In this document: piece by piece, positions 1 to 7,877 of the stretch
How positions within the stretch are numbered: the first letter of the stretch is position 1
Layout of the letters: the number at the start of each line of letters is the position of its first letter
NCBI GenBank assembly: GCA_902597515.1
Contig: CACJYB010000006.1
Location: 1-44,454, forward strand
DNA length: 44,454 bases
Origin: an uncultured Pelagibacteraceae bacterium
Lineage (GTDB): Bacteria; Pseudomonadota; Alphaproteobacteria; Pelagibacterales; Pelagibacteraceae
Direction: 5' to 3'
The notes under the pieces: generated by a model
What the model was told of the DNA's origin: nothing
Databases searched by the model: none
Seen by the model: only the letters and a program-made list of their open reading frames with translations
Translations under genes and position numbers: made by a program

Positions 1-2
1 TA

Positions 3-518
3 GGTGCATCTGCATCTTTTTTGGGACAGGCGCTATTACAAAATTCAGAAGTGTTAAGAATTTCAGCCGGAATAATTATTATAATTTTTTCTCTTCAATT
101 AATTGGAATTATTAATATTCCATATTTAAATTTTGAAAAAAGATTTGATGCAAAAGAGTCAAGAAATATTCTTTTTCCATATGTGATTGGTGTTGCTTTT
201 GGTTTTGGCTGGACACCATGTATTGGTCCAATTTTAGGTTCAATTTTAGCTTTAGCATCTATTGAAGAAACTTTATCAAGAGCTGTGATCTTGTTAATTT
301 CTTATTCATTAGGTCTTGCTATTCCTTTTGTTTTGTCTGGATACTTGATTCAAAGATTTTTGTTATTTTCTAAAAATTTTAAGAAAAACATAAATTTAAT
401 TTCAAAAATTGGTGGAATAACTCTTTTAGTTACAGGTATTTTAATTTTAACTAATCAATTACAAGCTATTGGTTTTTATATCATTGAAATCTTTCCATTT
501 ATGCAAAAATTCGGATAA
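3..518 (+). CDS. ccdA: CcdA/DsbD-type cytochrome c biogenesis membrane protein, 3' part
   Basis: The reading frame is open from the first bases of the window, so this is the C-terminal 171 residues of a longer protein. A TTG at 21 lies inside the frame and is not a likely start. The visible part has about four to five hydrophobic helices and the family hallmark FGWTPCIGPIL, which holds the second of the two redox cysteines of CcdA/DsbD transmembrane domains. Such proteins carry reducing equivalents from cytoplasmic thioredoxin across the inner membrane to periplasmic thiol proteins, especially for cytochrome c maturation. The motif is seen; the role follows from the family. The first cysteine lies outside the window. 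Confidence 0.85.
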   Translation, partial: GASASFLGQALLQNSEVLRISAGIIIIIFSLQLIGIINIPYLNFEKRFDAKESRNILFPYVIGVAFGFGWTPCIGPILGSILALASIEETLSRAVILLISYSLGLAIPFVLSGYLIQRFLLFSKNFKKNINLISKIGGITLLVTGILILTNQLQAIGFYIIEIFPFMQKFG

Positions 519-527
519 AAAGTATTA

Positions 528-1115
528 ATGAAGATTTATCAAATAGACTCCAGTGCTAGAAAAAAAGGCTCTACCTCAAGAGCTTTAGCAAAAAAACTTT
601 TAGATAAAATTAAAAAACCAGAAGATGAAGTAATTTACAGAGATTTAGATGATGAGATGCTTTTTGTAAGTGGGCTTACAGAATCTGGAATGAATATTGA
701 TGAAAAAGACCAAACAGAAGAACATAAAAAAATGTTTGAGCTCTCTGACAAACTTGTAAAAGAATTAAAAGAGAGTGATGTCATTATAATTTCAGCTCCA
801 ATTTATAATTATGGACCACCAGCGACTCTTAAAGCTTGGTCGGATTTAGCTGCTCGTATAGGTGAAACTTTTAGATTTAAACCAAATGGAAGAAGAGAAG
901 GGTTATTAAAAAATAAACATGCATATCTAGTTATTACTTCTGGAGGAACAAAACTAAATAGTTCAGAAGATTTTTTAACTCCTTGGTTAAAATTTATTCT
1001 TAACTTTTTTGGTATAGAAAAAGTAGATATAATTAGTGCAGATCAAATGGCACTAGATTATGAAAAATCTATCAAAGAGGCTGAAGCGCAAATAGAAAAT
1101 CTGTTTAAAGATTAA
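528..1115 (+). CDS. azoR: FMN-dependent NADH-azoreductase-like flavoprotein
   Basis: This 195-residue protein has the flavodoxin-like fold of the AzoR/NQO family. The phosphate-binding segment SSARKKGSTSR is at residues 8-18, the flavin-contacting stretch SAPIYNYGPPATLKAW at 89-104, and a conserved TSGG at 137-140. Family members are cytoplasmic homodimers using FMN and NADH for two-electron reduction of quinones and azo compounds, mostly as protection against quinones. It begins 9 nt after the CcdA stop and its 3' end overlaps the convergent dioxygenase fragment by 11 nt. The family call is solid; the natural substrate is unknown. Confidence 0.85.
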   Translation: MKIYQIDSSARKKGSTSRALAKKLLDKIKKPEDEVIYRDLDDEMLFVSGLTESGMNIDEKDQTEEHKKMFELSDKLVKELKESDVIIISAPIYNYGPPATLKAWSDLAARIGETFRFKPNGRREGLLKNKHAYLVITSGGTKLNSSEDFLTPWLKFILNFFGIEKVDIISADQMALDYEKSIKEAEAQIENLFKD

Positions 1116-1659
1116 ACTTTCTTTTTAAGTGTCTAAGTTTTCCCTCAGTACTGTCGTAATCAATATAACAACCTTGTAAAAATCTTTCACCCTCTTTTGT
1201 CTCATAAGCCGTTCTTCCATGGAGCAGTCTATGATTATCCATCATCATTAAGTCTTTTGGCTCAAGTTTAAATTCAATTCTATACTTATCTGAATTATAC
1301 ATTTCAGATATTTTTTTCCTTGCTTGGTAGTAAAGATCTAATTTTTCTTTTTCTAAAATTGGAACATAGTCTAATCTAGGACTAAATCTTACCTGCTTGA
1401 AACTCTTATTTTCATTTAGTTCAATCAAAGGAGAAATAGTTTCTAAAATTACTTCTTTATCTATGAATCTAAATCTAACTTTTACTTCAGTTAAAATTTT
1501 ATAAAATTCTGGATATTGATTTTTTAAATCTTCAGTAACTGTATAACCATCTACTAAAGTCGATAATCCTCCTGAAACTTTACTTTCTATACAATGCAAA
1601 ATTTGAATACATGGAACAGGATTTCTATAAGGATTGTCAGTATGAGGTGCTAATGCCAT
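1105..1659 (-). pseudogene. TauD/gamma-butyrobetaine hydroxylase-type dioxygenase, N-terminally truncated
   Basis: The 184 residues match the C-terminal half of gamma-butyrobetaine/trimethyllysine 2-oxoglutarate dioxygenases, which are usually about 370-390 residues. The iron-binding HTD is at residues 6-8 (LALAPHTDNPYR), the distal ligand H147 sits in NHRLLHGRTAYE, and R159 is the likely 2-oxoglutarate anchor. Homology begins immediately at the first methionine, and an in-frame TAA lies directly upstream. The N-terminal domain and first core strands are therefore missing. The only available ATG overlaps head to head with the start of the next gene, leaving no promoter. I read it as a remnant of a carnitine/betaine-type hydroxylase, or one side of a chimeric join. 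Confidence 0.75.
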
Positions 1660-2363
1660 TTAAGATAACAAATAAGATGAAAGGCAAAGGTTACGATCCT
1701 GTAACAACATCTGACAAAGCATTTGAAAAATTCATAAGATCTAAAATTTCAAAAAAATTCCCAAATCACCAAATTATAGGTGAGGAATATGGTCACAAAA
1801 ATACAAAAAGTGAATTTTCTTGGGTGATTGATCCAATTGATGGAACTAGATCATACGTTGTAGGTAATCCTAGTTGGAGCAATCTTATTTCACTTAATTA
1901 TAATGGAGAGCCTGTTCTAGGACTGGCTAATTTTCCAAAAATGAAGAAATATTATTTAAACTTAAACAAAAACTCAGCATATGTTTTTGAGAATAATAAA
2001 AAAAGAAAATTAAAAATTAATACCAAACTAAATTTTACAAACGCAAAACTAGCAGCTGCATTTCATCATCACTTATCTTTAAAACAACAATTAAAAATTA
2101 AAAAATTTATAAAAAGAATGCAATTTCCTTGTTTTGATGCATTGACATATTGTCAATTGGCAGAGGGTAGAATTGAAATAGTTGCTCAATGTGCAAATAA
2201 AATTTGGGATATTCATCCATTGATACCAATTATAAGAGCAGCAGGAGCGATAATAACTACCTGGGATAATAAAAACCCTGTCTTAGGTGGAAATATACTT
2301 GTTTCTAACAACAAACAAAATCATCAAAAAGTTTTAAAATTATTAAAACCAGTAGCTAAATGA
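1653..2363 (+). CDS. Inositol-monophosphatase-family phosphatase, N-terminus missing
   Basis: This is a Mg-dependent phosphatase of the IMPase/HisN/CysQ superfamily. Using the ATG at 1653 (236 residues), the metal motifs are GEE (43-45), DPIDGT (60-65) and WD with D186. The motif spacing and the GKGYDPVTTSDKA segment resemble histidinol-phosphatase-type members. Members usually have 20-30 residues ahead of the point where homology starts here (LMPFKITNKM). The frame continues back to an ATG at 1611, but that part is antisense to the dioxygenase fragment and looks fortuitous. The active-site core is intact while the first helix is lost, so activity is uncertain. The gene overlaps DUF924 by 4 nt. 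Confidence 0.75.
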   Translation: MPFKITNKMKGKGYDPVTTSDKAFEKFIRSKISKKFPNHQIIGEEYGHKNTKSEFSWVIDPIDGTRSYVVGNPSWSNLISLNYNGEPVLGLANFPKMKKYYLNLNKNSAYVFENNKKRKLKINTKLNFTNAKLAAAFHHHLSLKQQLKIKKFIKRMQFPCFDALTYCQLAEGRIEIVAQCANKIWDIHPLIPIIRAAGAIITTWDNKNPVLGGNILVSNNKQNHQKVLKLLKPVAK

Positions 2364-2923
2364 TTCCAGAAAGAGCACAAGTAATTTTAGATTTCTGGTT
2401 TAAAGAAACTCCTTCCGAAATACGTTTTAAAAAAGATGAAAAGTTTGATCAAAAAATTAAAGATAATTTTTTAAAAGATTATGAACTTGCTTGTCAAAAT
2501 GAATATGATGATTGGCAAGATAACCCTATGAGTTGTTTGGCGTTAGTAATTTTATTTGATCAGTTTTCAAGAAATATGTTTAGAAATGACAAAAGGGCTT
2601 TTGCTCAAGATCAAAAAACTAGATTGATTGTAAACGATGCAGTTTATTCAGGTTATTTAGAAGCTATGAATGTAAATCAAAGATTATTTATGTTGTTGCC
2701 TTTAATTCATAGTGAGGAAATTAGTGATCATGAAATGGCCTATTACTTATTAAACAAATATTTAAGAGAACATGAAGGATACAATGAAATAAAAAAATTT
2801 TGGCAAGATCACACAAAAGCAATCAGACAATTTCATAGATATCCTCATAGAAATGAAATTTTAGGAAGAGAATCTACTGAGGAAGAAATAGAATTCTTAA
2901 AAGGTCCAAATTCTTCTTGGTGA
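2360..2923 (+). CDS. DUF924 family protein
   Basis: This 187-residue all-helical protein matches the DUF924 family: the opening AQVILDFWF, the central LALVILFDQFSRNMFR, and the late LIHSEEISDHE are typical. Members have a TPR-like alpha-solenoid fold and no established biochemical role. The start overlaps the phosphatase stop in an ATGA, so the two genes are probably translationally coupled. The small DUF952 gene follows after 1 nt. I see no signal peptide or membrane segment. Confidence 0.85.
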   Translation: MIPERAQVILDFWFKETPSEIRFKKDEKFDQKIKDNFLKDYELACQNEYDDWQDNPMSCLALVILFDQFSRNMFRNDKRAFAQDQKTRLIVNDAVYSGYLEAMNVNQRLFMLLPLIHSEEISDHEMAYYLLNKYLREHEGYNEIKKFWQDHTKAIRQFHRYPHRNEILGRESTEEEIEFLKGPNSSW

Positions 2924-2924
2924 A

Positions 2925-3296
2925 ATGAATTTAGAATTTATTTTCAAAGTTATAGACAAAGATGAGTGGCAAAAGGCCAAACAATCTGGAACTTATGGTG
3001 GGTCAGAAAAAGATATTAAAGATGGATATATTCACTTTTCAGAAGAGGATCAGGTAGAGGAAACTTTAAATAAACATTACCCCAAAAAAGAAAATCTAAT
3101 CTTGTTAAGAGTAAATGCTTTTAAGCTTGAACATTTACTATGGGAACAAGCATCCAATGGAGATATGTATCCTCATTTATATTCACCTTTAGATACTAGC
3201 ACGGTTGTTAACGAATATGAGTTACCATTAAATGAGGATGGAAGTCATAAGCTTCCAGAAATTTTAAAAAAGTATCAGTTCAGTCGTCCTAGATAA
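2925..3296 (+). CDS. DUF952 family protein
   Basis: This 123-residue protein has the DUF952 pattern: FKVIDKDEWQKAKQSG at the start, then DGYIHFSEEDQV, LILLRVNAFKL and a DMYPHLYSPL block. The family resembles a small ADP-ribosyltransferase-like fold, but no activity is established. It lies 1 nt behind the DUF924 gene and presumably shares its mRNA. Its 3' end overlaps the convergent SMR-like gene by 22 nt. Confidence 0.85.
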   Translation: MNLEFIFKVIDKDEWQKAKQSGTYGGSEKDIKDGYIHFSEEDQVEETLNKHYPKKENLILLRVNAFKLEHLLWEQASNGDMYPHLYSPLDTSTVVNEYELPLNEDGSHKLPEILKKYQFSRPR

Positions 3297-3610
3297 TTAA
3301 CCATTATTACACCAATAATAATTAAGATAATTCCAATTATTCCATATAGATTAGGAACTTGATTTAATTTTAATACAGCAAAAAGCACAACTCCAGTTAC
3401 TGTTAACCCACTATATGTTGCGTAAGCAAAACCAACAGGAAGAGCGTGCATAGCTTTTGCAATTGAAAACATAGTAATACACATAAACAAAATACATAAA
3501 ACTGATGGTGTAAGTTTGGTAAATCCCTCAGAAATTTTAGCTAGACTATTAGAAGCAATACCAAAAGAAATACCAATAGCTAAAAATAAATATCCTAAAA
3601 AAGGTTTCAT
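3275..3610 (-). CDS. SMR-family (EmrE/QacE-like) membrane protein lacking the TM1 glutamate
   Basis: This 111-residue protein has four hydrophobic helices and aligns with small multidrug resistance proteins: AKISEGFTKLTPS after TM1, VGFAYATYSGLTV in TM3 and IIGIILIIIGVIMVNYLG in TM4. When aligned on SEGF, the position of EmrE Glu14, the proton/substrate-binding carboxylate, is Gly17, and TM1 has no acidic residue. The EmrE Trp63 position is Tyr. It is therefore SMR-like in fold, but a canonical proton-coupled antiport mechanism is doubtful. It is the third gene of an SMR-DUF2798-SMR set, 2 nt from its neighbour. Confidence 0.85.
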   Translation of the reverse strand: MKPFLGYLFLAIGISFGIASNSLAKISEGFTKLTPSVLCILFMCITMFSIAKAMHALPVGFAYATYSGLTVTGVVLFAVLKLNQVPNLYGIIGIILIIIGVIMVNYLGRLN

Positions 3611-3612
3611 AA

Positions 3613-3840
3613 TTATTCTTTTGATGCAATTTTATTAACTAATGGTCTAATTAAAGGAGCTAAAGTAAATGCAGCAATCAATGCAACTGGAAATGCAAAC
3701 ATCCAAGAATAAAACCATCTACTTATAAAGCCATCTATAACTCCGGTGTTTACAGCAACTACAACGCCACTCATAATCACACTCATGCCAAAGGACATAA
3801 AAATCATGAATAATAGCTGAGCATATTTTTTATTAATCAT
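3613..3840 (-). CDS. DUF2798 family two-helix membrane protein
   Basis: This 75-residue protein has two transmembrane helices (about 8-30 and 43-65) separated by a short loop, with the sequence character of DUF2798 proteins (FMIFMSFGMSVIMSGVV and WMFAFPVALIAAFTLAPLIRP). The function of that family is not established. It sits between the two SMR-like genes with 1-2 nt gaps, so the three are almost certainly co-transcribed. A joint membrane complex is possible but is inference only. Confidence 0.75.
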   Translation of the reverse strand: MINKKYAQLLFMIFMSFGMSVIMSGVVVAVNTGVIDGFISRWFYSWMFAFPVALIAAFTLAPLIRPLVNKIASKE

Positions 3841-3841
3841 A

Positions 3842-4174
3842 TTAATTATTACCTAACAGGTTAACCATTAAAACACCAACAATAATAAAAGCTAAACCAA
3901 TTAATGAATATAAATTGGGTACTTGATTAAATCTAATTATACCCACAACAACAGTTGCTATAATTGTTAAGCCTGCAAAGGAAGCATAAGTAATTCCCAT
4001 TGGAATATTTTTCATTACTAATGAAAGTGCGTACATACATAATACAATTGTGATTGCTGTAATTATACTTGGAAAAAGAAGAGTAAAGCCTTCAGCACTT
4101 TTAGCAAAACTATTTGAGGTAACACCCAAAAAAACTGCAATGCCTAAAAATAAATATGAAGTTGCAAGACTCAT
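3842..4174 (-). CDS. SMR-family (EmrE/QacE-like) membrane protein lacking the TM1 glutamate
   Basis: This is a 110-residue four-helix paralogue of the SMR-like protein at 3275-3610. Both share SNSxAKxxEGFT at the end of TM1 and NQVPNLY before TM4. Aligned on EGF, the Glu14 position is again glycine (Gly17) and TM1 lacks any carboxylate. The Trp63 position is Phe (ITYASFAGLTI). The pair could form a heterodimer as in paired SMR systems, yet the usual coupling residue is absent from both partners. It is the first gene of the three-gene set. Confidence 0.85.
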   Translation of the reverse strand: MSLATSYLFLGIAVFLGVTSNSFAKSAEGFTLLFPSIITAITIVLCMYALSLVMKNIPMGITYASFAGLTIIATVVVGIIRFNQVPNLYSLIGLAFIIVGVLMVNLLGNN

Positions 4175-4212
4175 TTCGAGACTTTAAATGAATTTAAGGA
4201 GAATATATAGAA

Positions 4213-4803
4213 TTATTTAAGAGACCATTTAATAGCATCTTCCATTCTATCATCTCCCCAAAAGAGTTCATTTTTTATAATAAAAGATGGACTGCCAAAT
4301 ATTTTATTTTCACGAGCCAAGTTTGTGTTTTCTTTGTATTTTGTTTCTACATCTGATGATTTTGCTTCAGAGACAATTTCATCTTTATCAAGTTTTAATT
4401 CTGAGCAAACTTCCGAGATACTTGGTTCGATGGCTGGTTCTTTACCTTCTTGAAACCATTTTTTATAAGTAAGAATAACAAATTTTTCTCCCCAACCTTT
4501 TTCAAAACCAAGGATTGCAATTTGGTTTGCTAAATCAAATTCTGATAATGGATAGGGAACTGGCGTTTTAGCAAAAAAACCATAACCTTCAGCTCTTCTT
4601 TCAATATCTCTCCACATGTAATTAACTTTATTCATTTTATCCTTTGGAAATGGGATATTGTTCATTTCTTTCATGATTGCTCTTACTGAAAAAGGTTTCC
4701 AGTTAAATTTTACTTGATGTTGTTTTTCAACATCAAGTATTCTAGTTACGGATAGATAGGTATATGTGCTTCCTATCGAAAAATAAAAATCAATTTCACT
4801 CAC
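4213..4803 (-). CDS. DsbA-family 2-hydroxychromene-2-carboxylate isomerase-like protein
   Basis: This 196-residue thioredoxin-fold protein is of the HCCA-isomerase/kappa-GST type. The start IDFYFSIGSTYTYLSV carries serine where DsbA has its first cysteine, and the end has GSPSFIIKNELFWGDDR, the cis-proline and dimer-interface region. Characterised members use glutathione to isomerise aromatic-degradation intermediates, but many homologues sit outside such pathways and no aromatic genes are seen here. It starts directly after the stop of the NTF2-like gene (adjacent, no gap), so coupled translation is likely. Confidence 0.8.
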   Translation of the reverse strand: MSEIDFYFSIGSTYTYLSVTRILDVEKQHQVKFNWKPFSVRAIMKEMNNIPFPKDKMNKVNYMWRDIERRAEGYGFFAKTPVPYPLSEFDLANQIAILGFEKGWGEKFVILTYKKWFQEGKEPAIEPSISEVCSELKLDKDEIVSEAKSSDVETKYKENTNLARENKIFGSPSFIIKNELFWGDDRMEDAIKWSLK

Positions 4804-5124
4804 TTATTTTGGTATTGGTGTAGCACCAGTTTCTAAACTGACAATTTTTCCATTATCATATTTATAAACTGCCATTACCGCCTCAACATTACCATCATTA
4901 AATGTTACAAATGCATGGTGAATACCAACTTCGTTATTTTCATAAACAATTCTAACCTTATCTTGATTAATATCACCACTCATCGCCCATTTGATAACAT
5001 CACTTTTGGTTAAAACATTTCCTGACTTGTGCATTGTGAATTTAAAATCATCATGCAAAAGCTCATTCATTACTGCTTCATCTTTATTTTTCAAAGCAGC
5101 ACTATATTTCTCTAATATAGACAT
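4804..5124 (-). CDS. SnoaL/NTF2-like small protein
   Basis: This 106-residue protein has the alpha+beta cone pattern of SnoaL/NTF2-like proteins: an N-terminal helix (ILEKYSAALKNKDEAVMNELL), then HDDFKFTM, a central VIKWAMSG helix and late strands YKYDNGKIVSLET. Such domains act as small-molecule isomerases or hydratases or as binding modules, and sequence alone does not decide which. A weak AAGGAA Shine-Dalgarno precedes the ATG. It lies between the 94-residue protein and the DsbA-like isomerase on one apparent transcript. Confidence 0.65.
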   Translation of the reverse strand: MSILEKYSAALKNKDEAVMNELLHDDFKFTMHKSGNVLTKSDVIKWAMSGDINQDKVRIVYENNEVGIHHAFVTFNDGNVEAVMAVYKYDNGKIVSLETGATPIPK

Positions 5125-5135
5125 GTTATTCCTTT

Positions 5136-5420
5136 CTATTTAACCTTAGTTAAATCATATATTGAGTAACTGTCTAACACTTCATCCATTATTGGCTTTG
5201 ATACCTCGGTACCTTCTATAAACTTATGAAGTGCAGCTTCATCAGTACAAAATATTTTAAACATTACAGTACTTTTGTCTGGAGTTACAGTTCCAATTGT
5301 TTTTTCAACCACTGCAACTTTTGCTCTTTCAGCAAGTCCTTCAGGAGATTGCATAAATCCCATGAATTTTTCAAAAGTACCTTCTTTTAACTTTGCTACT
5401 ACTAACATTTCTTTTTCCAT
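5136..5420 (-). CDS. Small cytoplasmic protein, possibly dimeric alpha/beta barrel (DUF3764-like)
   Basis: This 94-residue protein has no signal or membrane segment. The beta-alpha-beta order (MLVVAKLKEGTFEKFMGFMQ ... VMFKIFCTDEAALHKFIEG ... LDSYSIYDL) looks like a ferredoxin-like dimeric alpha/beta barrel, and the arrangement reminds me of DUF3764 or monooxygenase-like small proteins. I cannot assign a family firmly. A GGAG-type Shine-Dalgarno stands ahead of the ATG. The next gene downstream begins 11 nt later. Confidence 0.5.
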   Translation of the reverse strand: MEKEMLVVAKLKEGTFEKFMGFMQSPEGLAERAKVAVVEKTIGTVTPDKSTVMFKIFCTDEAALHKFIEGTEVSKPIMDEVLDSYSIYDLTKVK

Positions 5421-5438
5421 TTTTTCTCCTTTTTTTTG

Positions 5439-5816
5439 TTAATATAGAGTTTGAACTACCTTTTTAACTCTATCTTCTCCATTAGGTATTGTTGAATTTA
5501 CAAAGTCATGACATGCATTAGTTTTAGATTCGTCAAATTTAGATCCATAATGCTTATCAACAGCTTTGTTTACGCCTTCATCCCATTCCTTTTCAGGAAT
5601 TCCTACTTCTAAAGCATAAGCTTTTAAAACTTTTACAGATGCCATAGATTTTTCTTTCATACTGTATTCAAATGTTTCACCTGAAGGTAAGAAATAGTTA
5701 GCCATGTAAATACCACTACATTCCCAAGCTCTATTCTTATCAGTATCATTCATATCAGCATAAGCTGATTTTATAAAAACAATGCTAAATAAAAAAGTTA
5801 TTATTATTTTTTTCAT
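5439..5816 (-). CDS. Hypothetical exported protein with Sec signal peptide
   Basis: The ATG at 5816 is chosen because GAGG lies about 5 nt ahead of it; a GTG at 5822 would add two residues. The 125-residue product starts MKKIIITFLFSIVFIKSAYA, a clear Sec signal peptide with an AYA cleavage site. The mature part is mostly helical and contains two cysteines (WECSGIY and NACHDF), which could form a periplasmic disulfide. I do not recognise a named family. It is on the same strand and 5-11 nt from another exported protein. Confidence 0.6.
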   Translation of the reverse strand: MKKIIITFLFSIVFIKSAYADMNDTDKNRAWECSGIYMANYFLPSGETFEYSMKEKSMASVKVLKAYALEVGIPEKEWDEGVNKAVDKHYGSKFDESKTNACHDFVNSTIPNGEDRVKKVVQTLY

Positions 5817-5827
5817 AAACACCTCTA

Positions 5828-6304
5828 TTAATAAGTATATTCACCACTCATTTGATTCATTGAGTGTGCCATACCAGATTTACCTCTAATATTCTGTCGA
5901 CTTGAATAACCACTTCCAGAAATATTTTCATATTTTCCAGTTCCACCAACAATAACAAAAGTACCTGTTCCACCTTGTCCGCCAGTTCCTTTACCTTTGT
6001 AATTTATGTAAACTTTTTCACCATCCATTAAATAAAAAGTACACATTCCAGTTTCATCATCAAATTTTCCAGCTACCAATGTTAACCCACCAATACAATG
6101 CATAGTGGATTTATCAAAAATACTTCCAGGTTCTTTGTCCATTAGTCCAGCATTACCATCGTAAGTAATACTCATATTTCCATTTCCAGCATCCATTGCA
6201 TTCAATGACCACGATCCTGCTCCAGCAGCATTAAATTTTCCTGATTCTGCTAATGAGTAATTTGAGATCGTTAAAAATATTATTAAAAATAAAATTTTCC
6301 TCAT
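5828..6304 (-). CDS. Hypothetical exported beta-barrel-like protein (allene-oxide-cyclase-like pattern)
   Basis: This 158-residue protein begins with a signal peptide (MRKILFLIIFLTISNYSLA, cleavage after SLA). The mature part is rich in glycine and short strands, including FVIVGGTGKYENISGSG, a pattern also found in allene-oxide-cyclase-barrel-like secreted proteins. Two cysteines (MHCIGG and GMCTFY) may pair. The start is supported by an AAGGAGGT Shine-Dalgarno at 6309-6316, unusually strong for this window, so high expression is plausible. Function is unknown. Confidence 0.6.
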   Translation of the reverse strand: MRKILFLIIFLTISNYSLAESGKFNAAGAGSWSLNAMDAGNGNMSITYDGNAGLMDKEPGSIFDKSTMHCIGGLTLVAGKFDDETGMCTFYLMDGEKVYINYKGKGTGGQGGTGTFVIVGGTGKYENISGSGYSSRQNIRGKSGMAHSMNQMSGEYTY

Positions 6305-6462
6305 TTTTACCTCCTTAAAGTTATTTAATTAAACAGAACACTGTTACATAATTGTTAAGGAGTCTCTTGTGTTTATAGCGCGCGACAGTTATGCAATTTC
6401 AGAGTATAAAAAATGTTGATTATGCTGTTTTATTTAACTTAAAAATTTGATAATATTTAATT

Positions 6463-6879
6463 ATGATCGAAAAATTTAATGGAATTGTTTATCTAATAAT
6501 TTTTATTGTTCATTTCCTTGTTTACGCTGTTTATGCTTTTAGAGCTATAGTTGGAACAAAGAGTTTCATGGATCAATATAACATCGATCATTCGGCAGCT
6601 GTGATTACAAGATTTTTTGGAGCTCCTTTTGTTGGATCTTTCTTAATGGCTCTTTATATTATGTTTGTTAGAGATGGTGGAGTAAATGGAACTTGGGCGT
6701 TCTTTAATTTAGTATTTGTTCAAAATTTAATGTACTTAATATTTGGTATTTATACCATTTACATAAATAAACTTGGACACACTGAAAAGACTAACAGTGA
6801 AGGTGTAATAGCTGCTGGAGTACTTACGATTTTAAGTGCTATTCTTACTTACGGATTAGCTGATAAAATTTATATTTAA
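6463..6879 (+). CDS. Hypothetical four-helix membrane protein
   Basis: This 138-residue protein has about four transmembrane helices (roughly 7-30, 50-72, 78-100 and 115-135), with short loops including MDQYNIDHSAAVITRFFGAP and GHTEKTNSEG. I recognise no family motif. It is divergent from the exported-protein operon, with 158 nt of intergenic DNA between them, and its 3' end overlaps the convergent cysteine synthase gene by 4 nt. It is probably a single-gene transcript. Confidence 0.6.
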   Translation: MIEKFNGIVYLIIFIVHFLVYAVYAFRAIVGTKSFMDQYNIDHSAAVITRFFGAPFVGSFLMALYIMFVRDGGVNGTWAFFNLVFVQNLMYLIFGIYTIYINKLGHTEKTNSEGVIAAGVLTILSAILTYGLADKIYI

Positions 6880-7877
6880 AACCAATTAGGTATCGGCAAA
6901 CCTTTTTCTTCTAAAAATTTTTTATTAAACATTTTAGTTGCGTATTTATCACTTCTATCACAAAGAATTGTTACAATAGTTTTACCAGGCCCTAATTCTT
7001 TACCCATTCTTATTGCTCCAGCGATATTGATACCACAACTAGTACCTAAGCTCAGGCCTTCATTTTGAATTAAATCATAAAGAATAGGTAATGCTTCATG
7101 ATCATCAATGGAGTATGCGTCATCAATTTTGGCTTCACCAAAGTTAGCAGTCACTCTACTTGAGCCAATACCTTCGGTAATTGAACCACCCTCCGATTTA
7201 AGTTCACCATTTTTAATGTAATTATAAAGAGCAGAACCTTTTGGATCAGATAGGTAAATTTTTATATTTTTGTTTTTTTCTTTAAGAGCATTACTTACAC
7301 CTGAAATAGTTCCTCCAGTTCCAGAAGAACATACAAAGCCATCAACCTTGCCTTCAGTTTGTTCCCAAATTTCTTGTCCAGTACCTTCGTAATGACCTTT
7401 AGCATTTGCTGTATTGTCAAACTGGTTAGCCCAAATTACACCGTTATTGTTTGTTGGTCTTAATTCATCCGCAAGTCTAGCTGCTACTTTAACAAAATTG
7501 TTATCATCTTTGTAAGGTTTAGGTGGCACTAATCTTAATTCAGCTCCAAGATTTCTAAGTAGATCTTTTTTCTCTTGGGTTTGATTATCATTCATTACAA
7601 TGATCGTTTTATAACCTAGAGAATTTCCTAAAAGGCCTAAACCAATTCCAGTGTTACCTGCTGTTCCTTCAACAACTGTTCCACCTTTAGCAATTAACTT
7701 TTTTTCTTGAGCATCTTTAATTAAGGCAAGTGCAGCTCTATCTTTAACAGAGCCTCCTGGATTTAAAAATTCTGCTTTTCCATAAATATTGCATCCAGTA
7801 ATTTCTGATGCTGCTCTTAATTTAATTAATGGGGTGTTTCCTATTCCTGAAATAAAATCGTTTTGTGTGTTATTCAT
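6876..7877 (-). CDS. cysK: Cysteine synthase (O-acetylserine sulfhydrylase)
   Basis: This is a PLP enzyme of fold type II, 333 residues from the ATG at 7877. The PLP lysine is K45 in GGSVKDRAA, and the substrate loop GTAGNTG is at 71-77. The glycine-rich phosphate cup is [10 protein letters not shown] and the SLGTSCGIN segment is also typical. The reaction is O-acetylserine plus sulfide to cysteine plus acetate. The ATG at 7877 sits inside the last codons of cysE (8-nt overlap), so the genes are translationally coupled; an upstream in-frame start at 7928 would lie deep inside cysE and is unlikely. A cystathionine-synthase-type substrate preference cannot be excluded. Confidence 0.9.
   Translation of the reverse strand: MNNTQNDFISGIGNTPLIKLRAASEITGCNIYGKAEFLNPGGSVKDRAALALIKDAQEKKLIAKGGTVVEGTAGNTGIGLGLLGNSLGYKTIIVMNDNQTQEKKDLLRNLGAELRLVPPKPYKDDNNFVKVAARLADELRPTNNNGVIWANQFDNTANAKGHYEGTGQEIWEQTEGKVDGFVCSSGTGGTISGVSNALKEKNKNIKIYLSDPKGSALYNYIKNGELKSEGGSITEGIGSSRVTANFGEAKIDDAYSIDDHEALPILYDLIQNEGLSLGTSCGINIAGAIRMGKELGPGKTIVTILCDRSDKYATKMFNKKFLEEKGLPIPNWF

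Noticed and set aside
6305-6462. GC-rich spot (GCGCGC) and AACAG/CTGTT dyad in the divergent gap
   Set aside because: The arms are only 5 bp and no clear promoter pair aligns with them; nothing beyond a general divergent promoter region can be supported.
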